Source of the DNA: Cenococcum geophilum 1.58
Taxonomy: Eukaryota > Ascomycota > Dothideomycetes > Gloniales > Gloniaceae
DNA length: 64,000 nucleotides
Reading direction: 5' to 3'
NCBI GenBank assembly: GCA_001692895.1
Contig: KV748196.1
Location: forward strand, 930,001 to 994,000
In this document: one piece after another, positions 32,777 to 44,374 of the stretch
Layout of the letters: every line of letters starts with the position of its first letter
How positions within the stretch are numbered: the stretch's first letter is position 1
The notes under the pieces: generated by a model
Database searches by the model: none
The model's input: only the letters and a program-made list of their open reading frames with translations
Told to the model about the DNA's origin: nothing
Translations under genes and position numbers: made by a program

Positions 32777-35019
32777 TAGTAACCTTATAATTTCTAACAT
32801 TTCTTATACTCTAGCGAAACTTATTATATACCTCTTTTTGCTTATTAAGAGAATGCCTAGTTAACTAGCAATTTAGCTTCCTATATATATAGCACTTCTT
32901 CTAGTAATTACTTTAAAATAAACCTTTATAAGGACCTCTATAATTACCTTATAGTTAACATTAATTATACCCTCTACTATAGTCCCTACTATAACCACTA
33001 TATATTTAATTAGTCTAGTTATAGTCGTGTTAGTTATATTTAATTAAAGTAAGTTAAAGTTAAGTATTAAATTGCTGTACTTCTTAGGATCGCAGAGCAG
33101 TACTAATAAAAGATCTTAATTAGGTATATACCCCTTCGTAAGTACTTATAGGATTAAAGAAAGTAAGGTTATATTTTTTAACACCTTAGTATACGCTAAT
33201 AACTTAATCGCGTAGGCTAAAATCCTCTTAATATAATTTAGATAGACCACGCTAAATTATCTAAAGTTAATTAAAGAGCTTTTAAAGATAATTAAGTTAA
33301 GAAATACCTAGGTTTATAGCAATAATCCTTAAAAAGGTAGTCTCTCTCTATTTTAATATATACTATTACTTATTCTCTTCTATTTTAAAGCAGTATCTTA
33401 ACTTATATATTATACGGTTAAAATTATATCNTTTTCCTGCTAAATAATTATAATAGAAGGTACTAGCTTGGCCCTTAAGCATAACAGAATAGGCGTTATA
33501 GTATTAATTAGACTCTATTCCTACCTTTTAGTAATAGTTATAAAAGATACGCAATTTCGAATTAAAAGCATTATATAATTCCCTGTTAAACTTCTTCTTC
33601 TAATCCAAATAGAGCTTTATAAGCTCTATAAGTAATTTTAAACTACCTTTGATTTAAGATTAAGATAGAGGAGGTAGGAGTTATATTATAGGCTACAGTA
33701 GGGATATAGGTCTAGTTAATAGAGTCTAAAGGGTATTAAATTGCAAAGTAATGGGATCCTATTTATGCTCTTATTGGGGTATAATATCTAAAGTTAAAGT
33801 TATAGGTTAAATTGGATATAGAGGAGCTAAAGGCAAATATAGATTTGTCTCTAAAGGTATATTACTTAAATTCTATTATAAGTTGAGCTTCTTTATAGTG
33901 CGTAGTTAGTGCTTAATCTCTTATAGAGTCCATTTATGCTCTTCTTTTACGTTAATAACCTACTCCTAAATATTGTCTTTAATAGTACCCCTATCTATAG
34001 GTATAAACACTTTATACTCTCGTAAGAAGTTACGGAAGTCTTATATAATATCCTTCTTTATAAAAGTTTATATTTCCTTTATCTATCTAATAAAGTCCTC
34101 CCTTATACAGTACTATAGTATAGTGTTATTATATTCGCTATCTTTATAGTATACTATACGGTATAATAAGAATTCGTTTAAGTCTTATTAATTAACATCT
34201 TTAAGGTTAATTATATCGGTTTTCTATATCTCTAGGTTAATATTATCCTCGTACTTTTTTAGGTAGGTTAACGCTATAATAGCTATTATTAAAGATTATG
34301 TAACGCGCTTGAATAAAAAAAATTAAGGGAAATAAAGGTTGTTTAATATATAGTTAGGTAGTAATTGTAATCCTATCCCTTCCAACGCTGGTTTGCGTCT
34401 AACTGTTATCGATAAGAGCTAGCTAATAGAATCAATTAGATCAAGGCTCCGTGACCATACGCGTACTTTTAATTCTGGTGTTCGCGCACAGACCACGTTC
34501 TCGTTAGACGCCAGCGTTAGAAGGGATAGTTTGCGAAGGTACACTAAAGGTATTTAGATGGTTGTTTAACGCGTTTTAGATATTAACTTAAAACCCTAAG
34601 TTTAGTAACACTTCTAACCTAAAATACTTAACTAAATCTTTATAAACGTGGTTGTTCTATATAATAGACACAACTTAGTATCTCCTAGTACTTAGTAATA
34701 CTTCTATTACTAGTTTTCTATAAGTTTAAGGTAGCATAATATCGCCGGGATCCATTCTATATAAGCGTATATAGCACCCCTATATAAGACTATCTCTTCT
34801 ATTAAGAACCTAGCTGTTCTATAGTTAACTATATATTTAACCACTAATTAGTATTAGTTACATAGGGTGACTTACTAATAACAACTACTTAAATAGGTTA
34901 TAGTAATATTAGTTAATATACTTGTTGTTTCCTAGAATAAGGAAGGGCGAGGAGCTTAGGGCTCCTCGCTACGCTAGTGCCACAGTAACACGTGACGACT
35001 ATTTATCTTACTCCCAACA
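32777..35019 (-). pseudogene. copia A 5' part (gag region and LTR), duplicate copy
   Basis: The minus-strand gag half and 5' LTR (34852-35019) are identical by eye to 25296-27538, including MITE2 at 34376-34526. The protease, integrase and RT parts are absent, because the segment begins within MITE1. Confidence 0.85.
34376..34526. mobile_element. MITE2, duplicate copy
   Basis: Same 151 bp element and TA flanks as 26895-27045. Confidence 0.85.
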
Positions 35020-35557
35020 CTAAAAATAAGTACGCTAAAGGTAAAGTAGTTATAAGAAATCGAATAGAAAGAGAATTTTAGAATCTCTACTAGGTTTAAA
35101 AAATAATATATAAAAGGTTATAACGATATAGTAATAAAGAGATACTTTCTTATAAATAGATCGTATATACTTATAAAGCATTATTAAAAGTGGCATAGAC
35201 AGCAATATAATAATAAGTGGGAAGACTTCTATATATAGCTAGATAAATAAGTTATTATAAACTAAGTAATATTGGAATAATAAATAAGTTATATTTAAGG
35301 AGCCTTAATAATAATATTAAGAGACTTAAAAGGATAATTAGAGGACTAGAGAAGTAAATAATAAATTTTAGTACTTACTAATAGCAGGCCAGAAGCTAGA
35401 TTAGTTAAGTAAAGGTTTAAACTTAAGAATAAAAAGAAGCTAAGAGTTAACCTAAGACATCTAGCGTATTATATATTATTATAGGCTATATATATAGATA
35501 ATTAGTACAGTATATACTTAGCACTAAAGGTAAATAATAAAAAAGAAATACTATATC
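35020..35557 (+). pseudogene. F2 host fragment, duplicate copy
   Basis: Identical by eye to 27539-28076. Its last bases, ACTATATC, include the TA target and the first two bases of MITE3, left behind when copia B inserted there. Confidence 0.8.
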
Positions 35558-35765
35558 TGTCGGGAATGAGGCAAGTTGCCGCCACGTACGGCAAACTGCC
35601 GTCACGTAATGGCAAGTTGCCATCACGTGTCGCCGCGGTACTAGCGTGGCAAGGAGCCTTAAGTTCCTCGCCCTCCCTCATTCTAATTAATAAGCTTTAT
35701 TAACCAACATTACTATAACCCTACTCGAGTAGTTGTTATTGGTGAGTTACCCTATATAACTAACA
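35558..35765 (+). repeat. copia B 5' LTR
   Basis: 208 bp. Contains three spaced GGCAA(G/A)(T/C)TGCC palindromes at 35570-35625 (GGCAAGTTGCC, GGCAAACTGCC, GGCAAGTTGCC), each followed by (G)(C/T)CACGTA-like text. Confidence 0.92.
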
Positions 35766-36181
35766 CTAATTAGTGGTTAAATACACAGTTAACTATAGAG
35801 CAGCTAGGTTTTTAAATAGAAGAGATAGTTTTGTGCAGGGGTGCTATATGCGCTTATATAGAATAGATCCCGGCAATACTGTGCTACCTTAGACTTACGG
35901 AAAACTAGTAATAGAAGTATTACTAAGTACTAGGAGATACTAAGTTGCGTTTATTACGTAGAACAACCGCGTTTATAAAGATTTAGTTAAGTACTTTAGG
36001 TTAGAAGTGTTACTAAACCTAGGGTCCTAAGTTAACGTCCGAAACGCGTTAAACGACGTCTAAAACGCGTTAAATAACATCTTAAATTACCTACCTCTTA
36101 ATAGCAAACCTACGAGATCCTATAAAACCGAAAATCTTACCTACCTTTGACGTACGACACCCCGTTAATTCTATACCTACT

Positions 36182-39100
36182 ATGGCGTTAACCTACCTAA
36201 AGAAGTATAAGGAAGATATTAACCTAAAGATATAGAATAAAGCTATAATTAACCTTGCAAACGCTAATGAATAAGACTTAAATAGATTTTTATTATACTA
36301 TATAGCATATTATAAGGATAGTAAATATAATAATACCGCGCTATAGGAATATATAAAGGAGGACTTTATTAGATAGATAAAGGAAATATAGGCCCCTATA
36401 AATAAGGATATTGTATAGGACTTCCGTAACTTTCTTTAGGAGAATAGAGTATTTGTCCTTAAGGACGGGGGTACTATTAAAAACAACATTTAGGAGTAGG
36501 TTATTAACGTAAAAAAAGAGCATAAATGGACTCTATAAGAGATTAAGCACTAACTACGCACTATAAAGAAGCTCAACTTATAATAGAATTTAAGTAATAT
36601 ACCTTTAGAGACAAATCTATATTTGCCTTTAGCTCCTCTATATCCAATTTAACCTATAACTTTAACTTTAGATATTATACCCCAATAAGAGCATAAATAG
36701 GATCCCATTACTTTGCAATTTAATACCCTTTAGACTCTATTAACTAGACCTATATCCCTACTGTAGCCTATAATATAACTCCTACCTCCTCTATCTTAAT
36801 CTTAAATCAAAGGTAGTTTAAAATTACTTATAGAGCTTATAAAGCTCTATTTGGATTAGAAGAAGAAGTTTAACAGGGAATTATATAATGCTTTTAATTC
36901 GAAATTGCGTATCTTTTATAACTATTACTAAAAGGTAGGAATAGAGTCTAATTAATACTATAACGCCTATTCTGTTATGCTTAAGGGCCAAGCTAGTACC
37001 TTCTATTATAATTATTTAGTAGGAAAAGGATATAATTTTAACCGTATAATATATATATTAAGATGCCACTTTAAAATAAAAGAGAATAAGTAGCAGTATA
37101 TGTTAGAATAGAGAGAGACTACCTTCCTAAGGATTATTGCTATAAACCTAGGTATCCCTTAGCTTAATTGTCTTTAAAAGCTCTTTAATTAACTTTAGAT
37201 AATTTAGCGTAGTTTATCCGAATTATATTAAGAGGATTTTAGCCTATGTAATTAAGTCATTAGCGCATGCTAAGGCGTTAAAGAATGTAACCTTACTCTT
37301 TTTAATCCTGTAAATACTTATAAAGGAGTGTATACTTAATTAAGATCTTCTATTAGCACCGCTCTACGCTTTTAAAAAGTATAATAATTTAACGCCTAAC
37401 TTTAACCTACTTTAATTAACCCGCCCGGCTAATATAATTATAATTAGACTAATTAAATATATAGTGGCCGTAGTAGGTAATACGGTAGAGGGTATAATTA
37501 ATAACTATAAGGTAAAGGTAGAGGTCCTTATAGAGGTTTATTTTAAAGTAATTGCCAGAAGAAGTGCTATATTTGTAAGAAACTGAATTACTAGTTAACT
37601 AGGCATTCTCTTAATAAGCAAAAGGAGGTATATAATAAGTTTCGCTAGAGTATAAAAAACGTTGGAAATTATAAGGCTATTATAGCTTACTTCTAAAGCT
37701 TCCTAGTTTAATACAAAGGCGTAGAAGATCTTAAGGGTAAGGTTAATAAGGCCGAACAGCTCCTTATAGATATAGAAATTAAGGACTACTCTCCTAACTA
37801 ATACTTCACTAAGTATAGTGAGGTGAATGGTATATAAACCGTTACTATTTTTAATAACTAATCTACGCTCTATTCTATTATAAAGTNAAATATCTTTAAT
37901 AAGCTAAGGGAGAGTTCCGCGTTCTCCTTTAATAACAGATACTCGGCGAACGTCTTCTATAGTATTATACCAGATACTAGAGCCGCAGGAGTATCTACAG
38001 CAGGAGAACCTTAAATTTAAGCCCTTTAGCAGCTTAATAGCTCTATCTAGATTAACCATTTAACGGCAGGCCAACACACGATTTATTTTAGCAAGGGTAC
38101 TATAATCTCTTTTAGTATAATTAGGGTCCAAACCCCCCTAGGGTATATTACTTTCTATATTGTCCCTATAAATACCCCATTTCTATTTTGCATTAGAGAT
38201 ATAAATAAATTAAGTATTAAGCTTAATAACCTTAAAAATATACTTATTTAGGGAGATAATTGGGTACCCGTTATGCGTAAGTAGGGTTACCCCTAGTTAC
38301 TTTTTCATTAACTAGAAAAGAGTGTTGCTTAGAGCCACCTAACTAAGTTAGAGTTACGTTAACTATACCGTTATTTTAGTTACCTATCCGTTTATTAATT
38401 GCTTAGGGTTCTTTAGTAAGTAGGCTATAAAGTTAAGGTTAAGGCAATTAAGCACCTTATAAAGTACTACTATAACTACTAAATAAACTAGAAGTTCCTT
38501 AGCCGATTTAAGTTTACCCTTAAAGATAACTATAACTTTAACTTCTATATTATTGTTAACGTTATATATTTTAGCGGTAAGCTAGTACTCTAAGTTATTA
38601 ATTTCTTAACCTCCTTCTAAGCCGTACGTTTCTTAAAGGATATATTAACTAGGAACATATAGGATACCCTTTAACTATACTGGATTAATATCTACCTAAG
38701 ACCCCCTAATTAAATCGTCTATAACGTAGGAAAGAACTTCTTATCTATAGAGTTTTAATAATAAATAAAGGCAATAGCAATTAAGGTTAAGGAAGTCCCT
38801 ATTAAGGTATATAATAGTATTAGAAAAGTAGAATAATATTACGCGCTATTATACCGCGTATATAAGATTATTTCTTTAGAACTAGAGGATACTAGTAAAG
38901 AACTTACCTTATAAATAGCTATTAAAGCCGTTAACAATTCCGCTGGCTTAGATGGACTTATACCCATATTACTAGTCTTTAGCGCCTACCCTTAAATAAC
39001 TAATAATTCTCTACTATCTCCCTCCGTTATATAACGAGCTAAGGCTATTTATAAGGCAATAAAGGAGGTATAACGTCTTTACGCCACACGTTAGGTTAAC

Positions 39101-41145
39101 AACGTACTAGGAATAAGAAATAGCCTAAATACCTTAACTACGCTCGACCTGCCACTCCAGTCTAAGGTACGCGTATAGCGTAAAAAGGGAGAATAGTTAG
39201 GCCCACATTAACTTATTATAATTAATGGTTAGACTTATATTATTTAGATACCTTACAGACCTACTTAATTCCGTTTAACTGTTATTAAGTTTTACTATAA
39301 AGATAATAGTTCCAAGCCTTTGCAGAATGCTATAGAAAATGCCCTAGAGGAGAGCTACAATTAACGTGCTCTAGAAGGCGACAACAATTCTAATATAATT
39401 ATAGTAGATATACCATAACTATAACGCAGTAGAGGTTGTTTAAAGGGATTATAAAACTGCTAATATTTTATTAATTTTAAAGAGTAATTTGTTGCTGCTA
39501 TTGAGAACGGAATTAAGCTGTTAATGGCCTTTATAATAACTAAGGAGAAGGCTGACTTTAAGCTCGTAAAATAGCTCTAAAAAAAGGTTATATTATAACT
39601 CTAGAAGCTCCTTTCTAAGCATCTAATAAGTAGGAGATCGATGGTCTTATTACAAGAGGAGTCTTTAAATTTAAGAAGTATAACTATACTAAGTTTAATG
39701 GAGTTCGTATCTTTAAGTTAAGAATAGTTAACAAGATTAAGGGTAAAGCTACTAACGCCCTATTTAAGAAATTAAGGCTTATTATTTAAGGCTATAACAA
39801 CAATAGTAAGGAGGTAATTCTTACGCAATCTCCTATAATTTAACAAGCTAGTCAGCAAGTTATTATTGCGCTAGCTCCCTCCTTAATAAAGAATAGAATG
39901 GCGGTTTATTTATAAGATATTACTTAGGCCTATACCTAATTAGAGATGCACCTTTAGCGCTTAATATTAGCATACCTTCCAAAGCAAATTTGCTACTAAT
40001 ATCCTAAGGATATAATTATAGTTATGCTTAAGCCATTATATAGAATCGCAAAGGCAGAAACCTATTAGTGGGCTACCTACAGCAAGCACTATAAAGAGAA
40101 ACTTTTAATAACTACTTCTATATTTAATCCATGCTTCCTTATTATAACTACGGGAACCCTATTTGGAATTATTGGTATATAAACTAATAATATAATTATC
40201 TTAGGAGACGACCGATTCTTAGCCCTTAAAGAAGATAAGCTAGTAAGGGCAAATCTTATAGCAAAGCTAAAGGAAAAGCTTAATTTAATAACACTATTAC
40301 TTTTTAATAAATGCATCCTCTCCCTAAATAAGGATGTTATTGCTTTACGCTAGAAGGGTTAAGGTAAGAAGATTAACGTTATTAATGTTAATTTCTTAAA
40401 GTAAGGATATATAGAGCAACGCGCTTACAGAGCTTATATTGCTTTTATCTATTAACCTAAGGCTTTATTTAATCTCTTTATTGCCGCCTAACACTAAGAA
40501 CTAACTAAGGATAACGTTCTTGCCCTAAATAAACGTCTTTCCTAGCAAATAAACCATCTTAATTAGGGACTACTCTATATGCCTATTAGTCTTCCTACTA
40601 CTAAGCTCTTTATATTTGTTAATAGATCGTTTATAAATAATAAAGATTTTAGCTCCTAGTTAGGATATAAGATTATTATCGCGAATAAATCTACTAGAGA
40701 AAATAACTTTACGATCTACGGCAACCTTATCTATTAGAGCTTAACTAAGAGTAAGCGCGTCACTTAAAGCGTTCTAGCGTTAAAGATATATAAAATAGTT
40801 AGCGGAGTTAATATAGTAATTATAATTGGAACTACCCTAAAGATAATTATAGATCGACTTAAACTTCCTATTATCCCTATAATTATATATACCAACTTAT
40901 ACTCCCTCTATAAGTGTTTAGTTAAGCTTAGTACTATAAAGGAGAAGCGCCTTATAATCGACATTATGGTACTTTATTAATCCTATAAACGTTAAAAACT
41001 CTTTAAAATTTAATAAATTAATGGCTAAGATAACCCAGTAAATATAATAACAAAGGCGAACCTAAATAAGGCACTAGAGACGTTTGTTAACACAAATACT
41101 CTATATATATAAGTTAAAGGTTAGGTAAAAAGGGAGTCCCTAGAA
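36182..41145 (+). pseudogene. Ty1/copia gag-pol polyprotein (copia B), RIP-degraded
   Basis: The gag is recognisable by YNAYSVMLKGQASTFYYNYL and a knuckle CQKKCYICKK near 37555. The protease follows with IIPDTRAAGVSTAGEP (~37962-38010), where the Asp-Thr pair is kept but the usual Gly is Arg. Integrase and RT follow. The RT segment GIIGI-TNN at ~40165-40192 stands where an acidic DD pair is expected, so catalysis is lost. RNase H is clear (FVNRSFINNKDFSS, ~40615-40657; YTNLYSLYKCLVKL, ~40890-40930) and ends NLNKALETFVNTNTL. Most stops are TAA/TAG for Gln. The initiator at 36182 is the first plausible ATG but is uncertain. The opposite-strand open frame 40089-40316 is a shadow. Confidence 0.9.
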
Positions 41146-41149
41146 ATAT

Positions 41150-41395
41150 CTTAGTTACGTAAGGCCTTAAAATATCCAGGAACTTTAACTGGCGGTCAAA
41201 GTTATCTAATTAGTTAGATTCTGTAGACCCTAACTTAAACTAGCTAATTAGGATTTTCCATCCCCGGGATAGAAAATCGCTATTAGCTTGCTTATAGCTA
41301 GCGCCTTAGCGGCCCTAATGGCCCTAACACAATATCTACCTATAACTCCTTAGTAAGAAAGCACCGCGTGCTAAGAGGCAAATTTTGGGACAGCA
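41150..41395. other. ~240 bp segment present in copia B, absent from copia A
   Basis: Alignment of the two copias is continuous on both sides (AAGGTTAGG... and ...AAGACTTATA), but this block is missing in copia A (~18870-18885). Its edges read TCCCTAG and TTGGGACA, weakly inverted. It could be a small insertion in B or a deletion in A. Confidence 0.5.
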
Positions 41396-41500
41396 AGACT
41401 TATACTATAATGGTAATAGTAAGCAAGGAGGGTTTATATTTGTTATAATAGTTAAGCAGTATTTATATATAGATGGTAACCATAAAAGAAGAGTTGCTAG

Positions 41501-41708
41501 TGTCGGGAATGAGGTAAGTTGCCGCCACGTACGGCAAACTGCCGTCACGTAATGGTAAGTTGCCATCATATATTGCCGCGGTACTAGCGTGGTGAGAAGC
41601 CTTAAGTTCCTCGCCCTCCCTTATTTTAATTAATAAGCTTTATCAACCAACATCACTGTAACCCTACTCGAGTAGTCGTTATTAGTAAGTCACCCTGTGT
41701 GACTAATA
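41501..41708 (+). repeat. copia B 3' LTR
   Basis: 208 bp, collinear with the 5' LTR. Substitutions are transitions (for example CATATATTG for CACGTGTCG). Confidence 0.92.
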
Positions 41709-41711
41709 ATA

Positions 41712-41873
41712 TCCCTTACAACGGTAAAATGTGTCCTACGGTTATTAATAAGAGCTGTTTAATAGGATCTGTAGTATCAAGGCTCCGTGATGGAAAATAC
41801 GCGTACTTGCGGTTCCGGTTTTTGGTGTTTGGCGCACGGTCTAATTCTCATAGGACGCTACCGTTGCAAGGGA
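41712..41873. mobile_element. MITE3, 162 bp, TIR TCCCTT(A/G)CAACGGTA, TA duplication
   Basis: TIRs TCCCTTACAACGGTA and reverse complement TCCCTTGCAACGGTA, with TA at 41710-41711 and 41874-41875. The matching F2 sequence near 5560 has no insertion, which gives a direct empty site. The short plus-strand open frame over it (41699-41887) is not a gene. Confidence 0.85.
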
Positions 41874-41875
41874 TA

Positions 41876-42043
41876 AGAATATATTAGGCGCTAGATAAGC
41901 AACAATATAAAAATACTAAGTATATATAGCTGGCATCTAGTAGAAGTCTAGGAGTTAGATAACTTAATACTTTAACTAAAAGGATTCCTTATAGAAGAAT
42001 GCTTAGATAAATAATAGTAGTGGGAATACCTAAACAGTGTATC
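41876..42043 (+). pseudogene. F2 host fragment beyond MITE3
   Basis: The reverse complement aligns with 5395-5555 of F2 (shared AAGCATTCTTCTATAAGGAA and GATGCCAGCTATATATA). It continues the F2 sequence interrupted at 35557, proving that copia B and MITE3 lie within one F2 copy. The match ends near 42043. Confidence 0.8.
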
Positions 42044-44039
42044 TAACAGTCAGCCTAGCTGCGAGTTTAAGAAAAATAGCTAACTAACTGCGTTAATTGG
42101 ATCGTTCGTTGTCTGCTAACTGTTAGATAACGTACGCTAACTATTAAGCTGTTAGCTAGCTGTCCCAATTAGGAAAAATTGATAGACTTTATATTGTTTT
42201 ATTTTAGATTTTTGGCAGTACCTCTTTATATATAAATATCAACATTACTTAATTAAAATTTAGCCCTAATTTACTTAATATAGTATCTAAATATAGCTAA
42301 ATTCGTCCCGTACCTATAGAGGCTCTATTTCTATATTAGATTTAATTAAATATAAAGCTCTATTAAGTCTGCCTTACTAAGCTAGCTTCCTTGCCTCTGT
42401 AGTTAGCTTATAGCTAGTAAGATTAATATTTAAGCTCGCTAACTAGGGTATAGTTAAAGCTCCATTAGAGTTAATATAGTTAATTAAACTACTTAATAAA
42501 AGGCCTTTAATTAACTACCATTTCTAACATTAATCTGCTTTAATTATGTTGACTAAGAGTCTATTATGCTTATTAATAATAATCTTTTTAGCTTAACTAA
42601 AGGCTTATTTATATATAGAGCTTATTGCCGGTATAGAGAATATATTAAAAGTAATCTTAGTAAGCGTTAGATAAAGGATTTAACCGATTTTAAGCCACTA
42701 GTTAAGAGAATTAGAAACAATATTATTTCGCTTATTACTGTTATTAGAATAGATCTTAATAAACTTAGGGCCTATATTATAGTAGCGGTTAAGCTTACTA
42801 GTAAGCTTAATACGCTTTTAATTGCGCTTTAAGAAAGTAAGGCTCTTATCTACGACTAAGAACTATATATATTTATTAGCTAAATTATTATTAGATTTAT
42901 AAGGAACCTTCCTATATTATAGCTTAACTGGTTCCCAATTTTCCTTATTTACTTACTTATTAATATAGTTATTAAATAGAGTCTCTATGCGCCGCTTGGC
43001 GTGCTTCTACTATTAGGGCTACTATTTCTATTTATCGCGAAAGTAGACGCGTTTAAGAGATGGATAAAGAATTACTACGGCAAAATAGTAAGGGCTCTTG
43101 GCCTTTATTTTATTAAAATATTCATTATTCTTTTTAATAGCTATATTAATACCTAATTTAAAGAAGGAGTCGCATTTATTTTTAAGGCTTAGCTAAGTTC
43201 GCTAGAGGATTTAATAGAGGAGCTCTATATTAGCAATCGACTCCTATAGAGCGTTATATAAACCTTTAACACTAAGACTATTAGCGTTGCCTTTTATACG
43301 CTTTATAGCTAATATAAAAGGCTTTAGAATTTTAATAAGCTACTCTACCTACTATTAATCTTTATTAGTAAGCGCGTCTTAAGATAAATTGTAGCTATTA
43401 TTAGCGGGCTTCCTCTAAGCTAGTAGATATTTGTTAATCGCTTTATAAAGAAGTAATATACGGCGGAGCATAAAGTAGGTTAAATTCTATTAAATACCTC
43501 TATCTTTAACGAGTAGAAGCTCTACTTAATTAAAAAGATTGTTTTTAATGTAGGCTTTAATCTAGTTCTTAGTAAAGTTCTTATAGCGTCTTATTAATCG
43601 CATAATATATTTAATAATATTATAAAGCTTACCTATAAAGCCTCTCTGCCGTATAAGATTAAATATAATATAGTTGCTTACGCTAATTATTAAACATTCG
43701 AGCTTGCTTACACCTTTACCATATATTAAAGCCTTAACAATAAGGTTAATAATATAGCTAACGCATTAAAGCCGCTCCTTTTTAGACACTAAGAGGCTTT
43801 ATAAGAGGTAATTATAGAGCTTATTATTATTACTAGTGTTATTAGTTATTAAGGAGCCAAGCTTATAATTAAATTAATACTTTTAAATTATTAACACTAC
43901 GGCCGTTATTATATTCTTAGTATAGTATAATCCTTATAGTTATAAAAGGCCCAAAGGCACTAATTAAAGCTTTCTACCTTTATTAATAAAATGAGGCACT
44001 ATACTAAGTAGTAACATTCCGTTTATAGATGTCCAGGTA
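42044..44039 (+). pseudogene. unidentified RIP-degraded ORF
   Basis: The junction AACAGTCAGCCTAGCTGCGA at 42044 starts new sequence. From ~42690 to ~44035 one plus-strand frame can be followed with only TAA/TAG stops (KVDAFKRWIKNYYGKIVRAL at ~43032, GVAFIFKAQLSSLEDLIEEL at ~43157), as for a RIP-altered coding region of at least 440 codons. I do not recognise a domain, a zinc finger or transposase/RT motifs. The CAGTCAGCC edge could be a terminal inverted repeat, but I found no matching other end. Confidence 0.45.
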
Positions 44040-44116
44040 TTAGAGGTCTGGGTTAGGCTTGGCATAACCTCAGGTTATATATAACCCCCTAAGGTCCGCG
44101 ACATATCGTCCAAATA
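44040..44116 (-). repeat. possible very short LTR remnant
   Basis: 77 bp bounded by TGTCCAGG and CCAAATA, followed by TTACCCCCCCCCTTTAG, a reversed polypurine tract like those beside the F1 and TRIM2 LTRs. It contains the inverted AACCTCAGGTT. No partner LTR is seen. Confidence 0.3.
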
Positions 44117-44374
44117 TTACCCCCCCCCTTTAGTAGTGGCCCCTACTTTTTAGACGCGTTTTTGAGGCCTAGGTTAGTACTAGGTTAGTATAGAGGGCCT
44201 TAGCGCGCCTTTAACCTTACCATCGCCTTAATAATATATTTTCCAACCCTCTCCTATCCTTATGCCCGCGCTAGCTTATATAGGGCTTCTAATTTTATAT
44301 AGAAAGGCCTACTGTAATTCTAATTGTATAATATAGAGCCCTCTTTTTCTTCTCCTTTAATATTTATATGTTTA
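44117..44374. other. non-coding stretch upstream of the Crypton frame
   Basis: Nothing recognised apart from its position ahead of the Crypton ORF. It could hold the Crypton 5' end. Confidence 0.3.

Larger units (their letters stand above)
32551..35739. repeat. right copy of the 3189 bp direct duplication
   Basis: Same order as 25070-28258: partial MITE1 (32551-32776), copia A 5' part with MITE2 (34376-34526), copia A 5' LTR (34852-35019), F2 flank (35020-35557) and the start of the copia B LTR. Unlike the left copy it runs on into a complete copia B. Confidence 0.92.
35558..41708 (+). mobile_element. complete Ty1/copia element copia B
   Basis: 6151 bp with two 208 bp LTRs (35558-35765, 41501-41708; TGTCGGGAATGAGG...ACTAACA) and a perfect 5 bp duplication ATATC (35553-35557, 41709-41713). 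It is inserted two bases into MITE3, which itself lies in F2. Compared with copia A it has an extra ~240 bp at about 41150-41395 downstream of pol. RIP-degraded and inactive. Confidence 0.95.
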
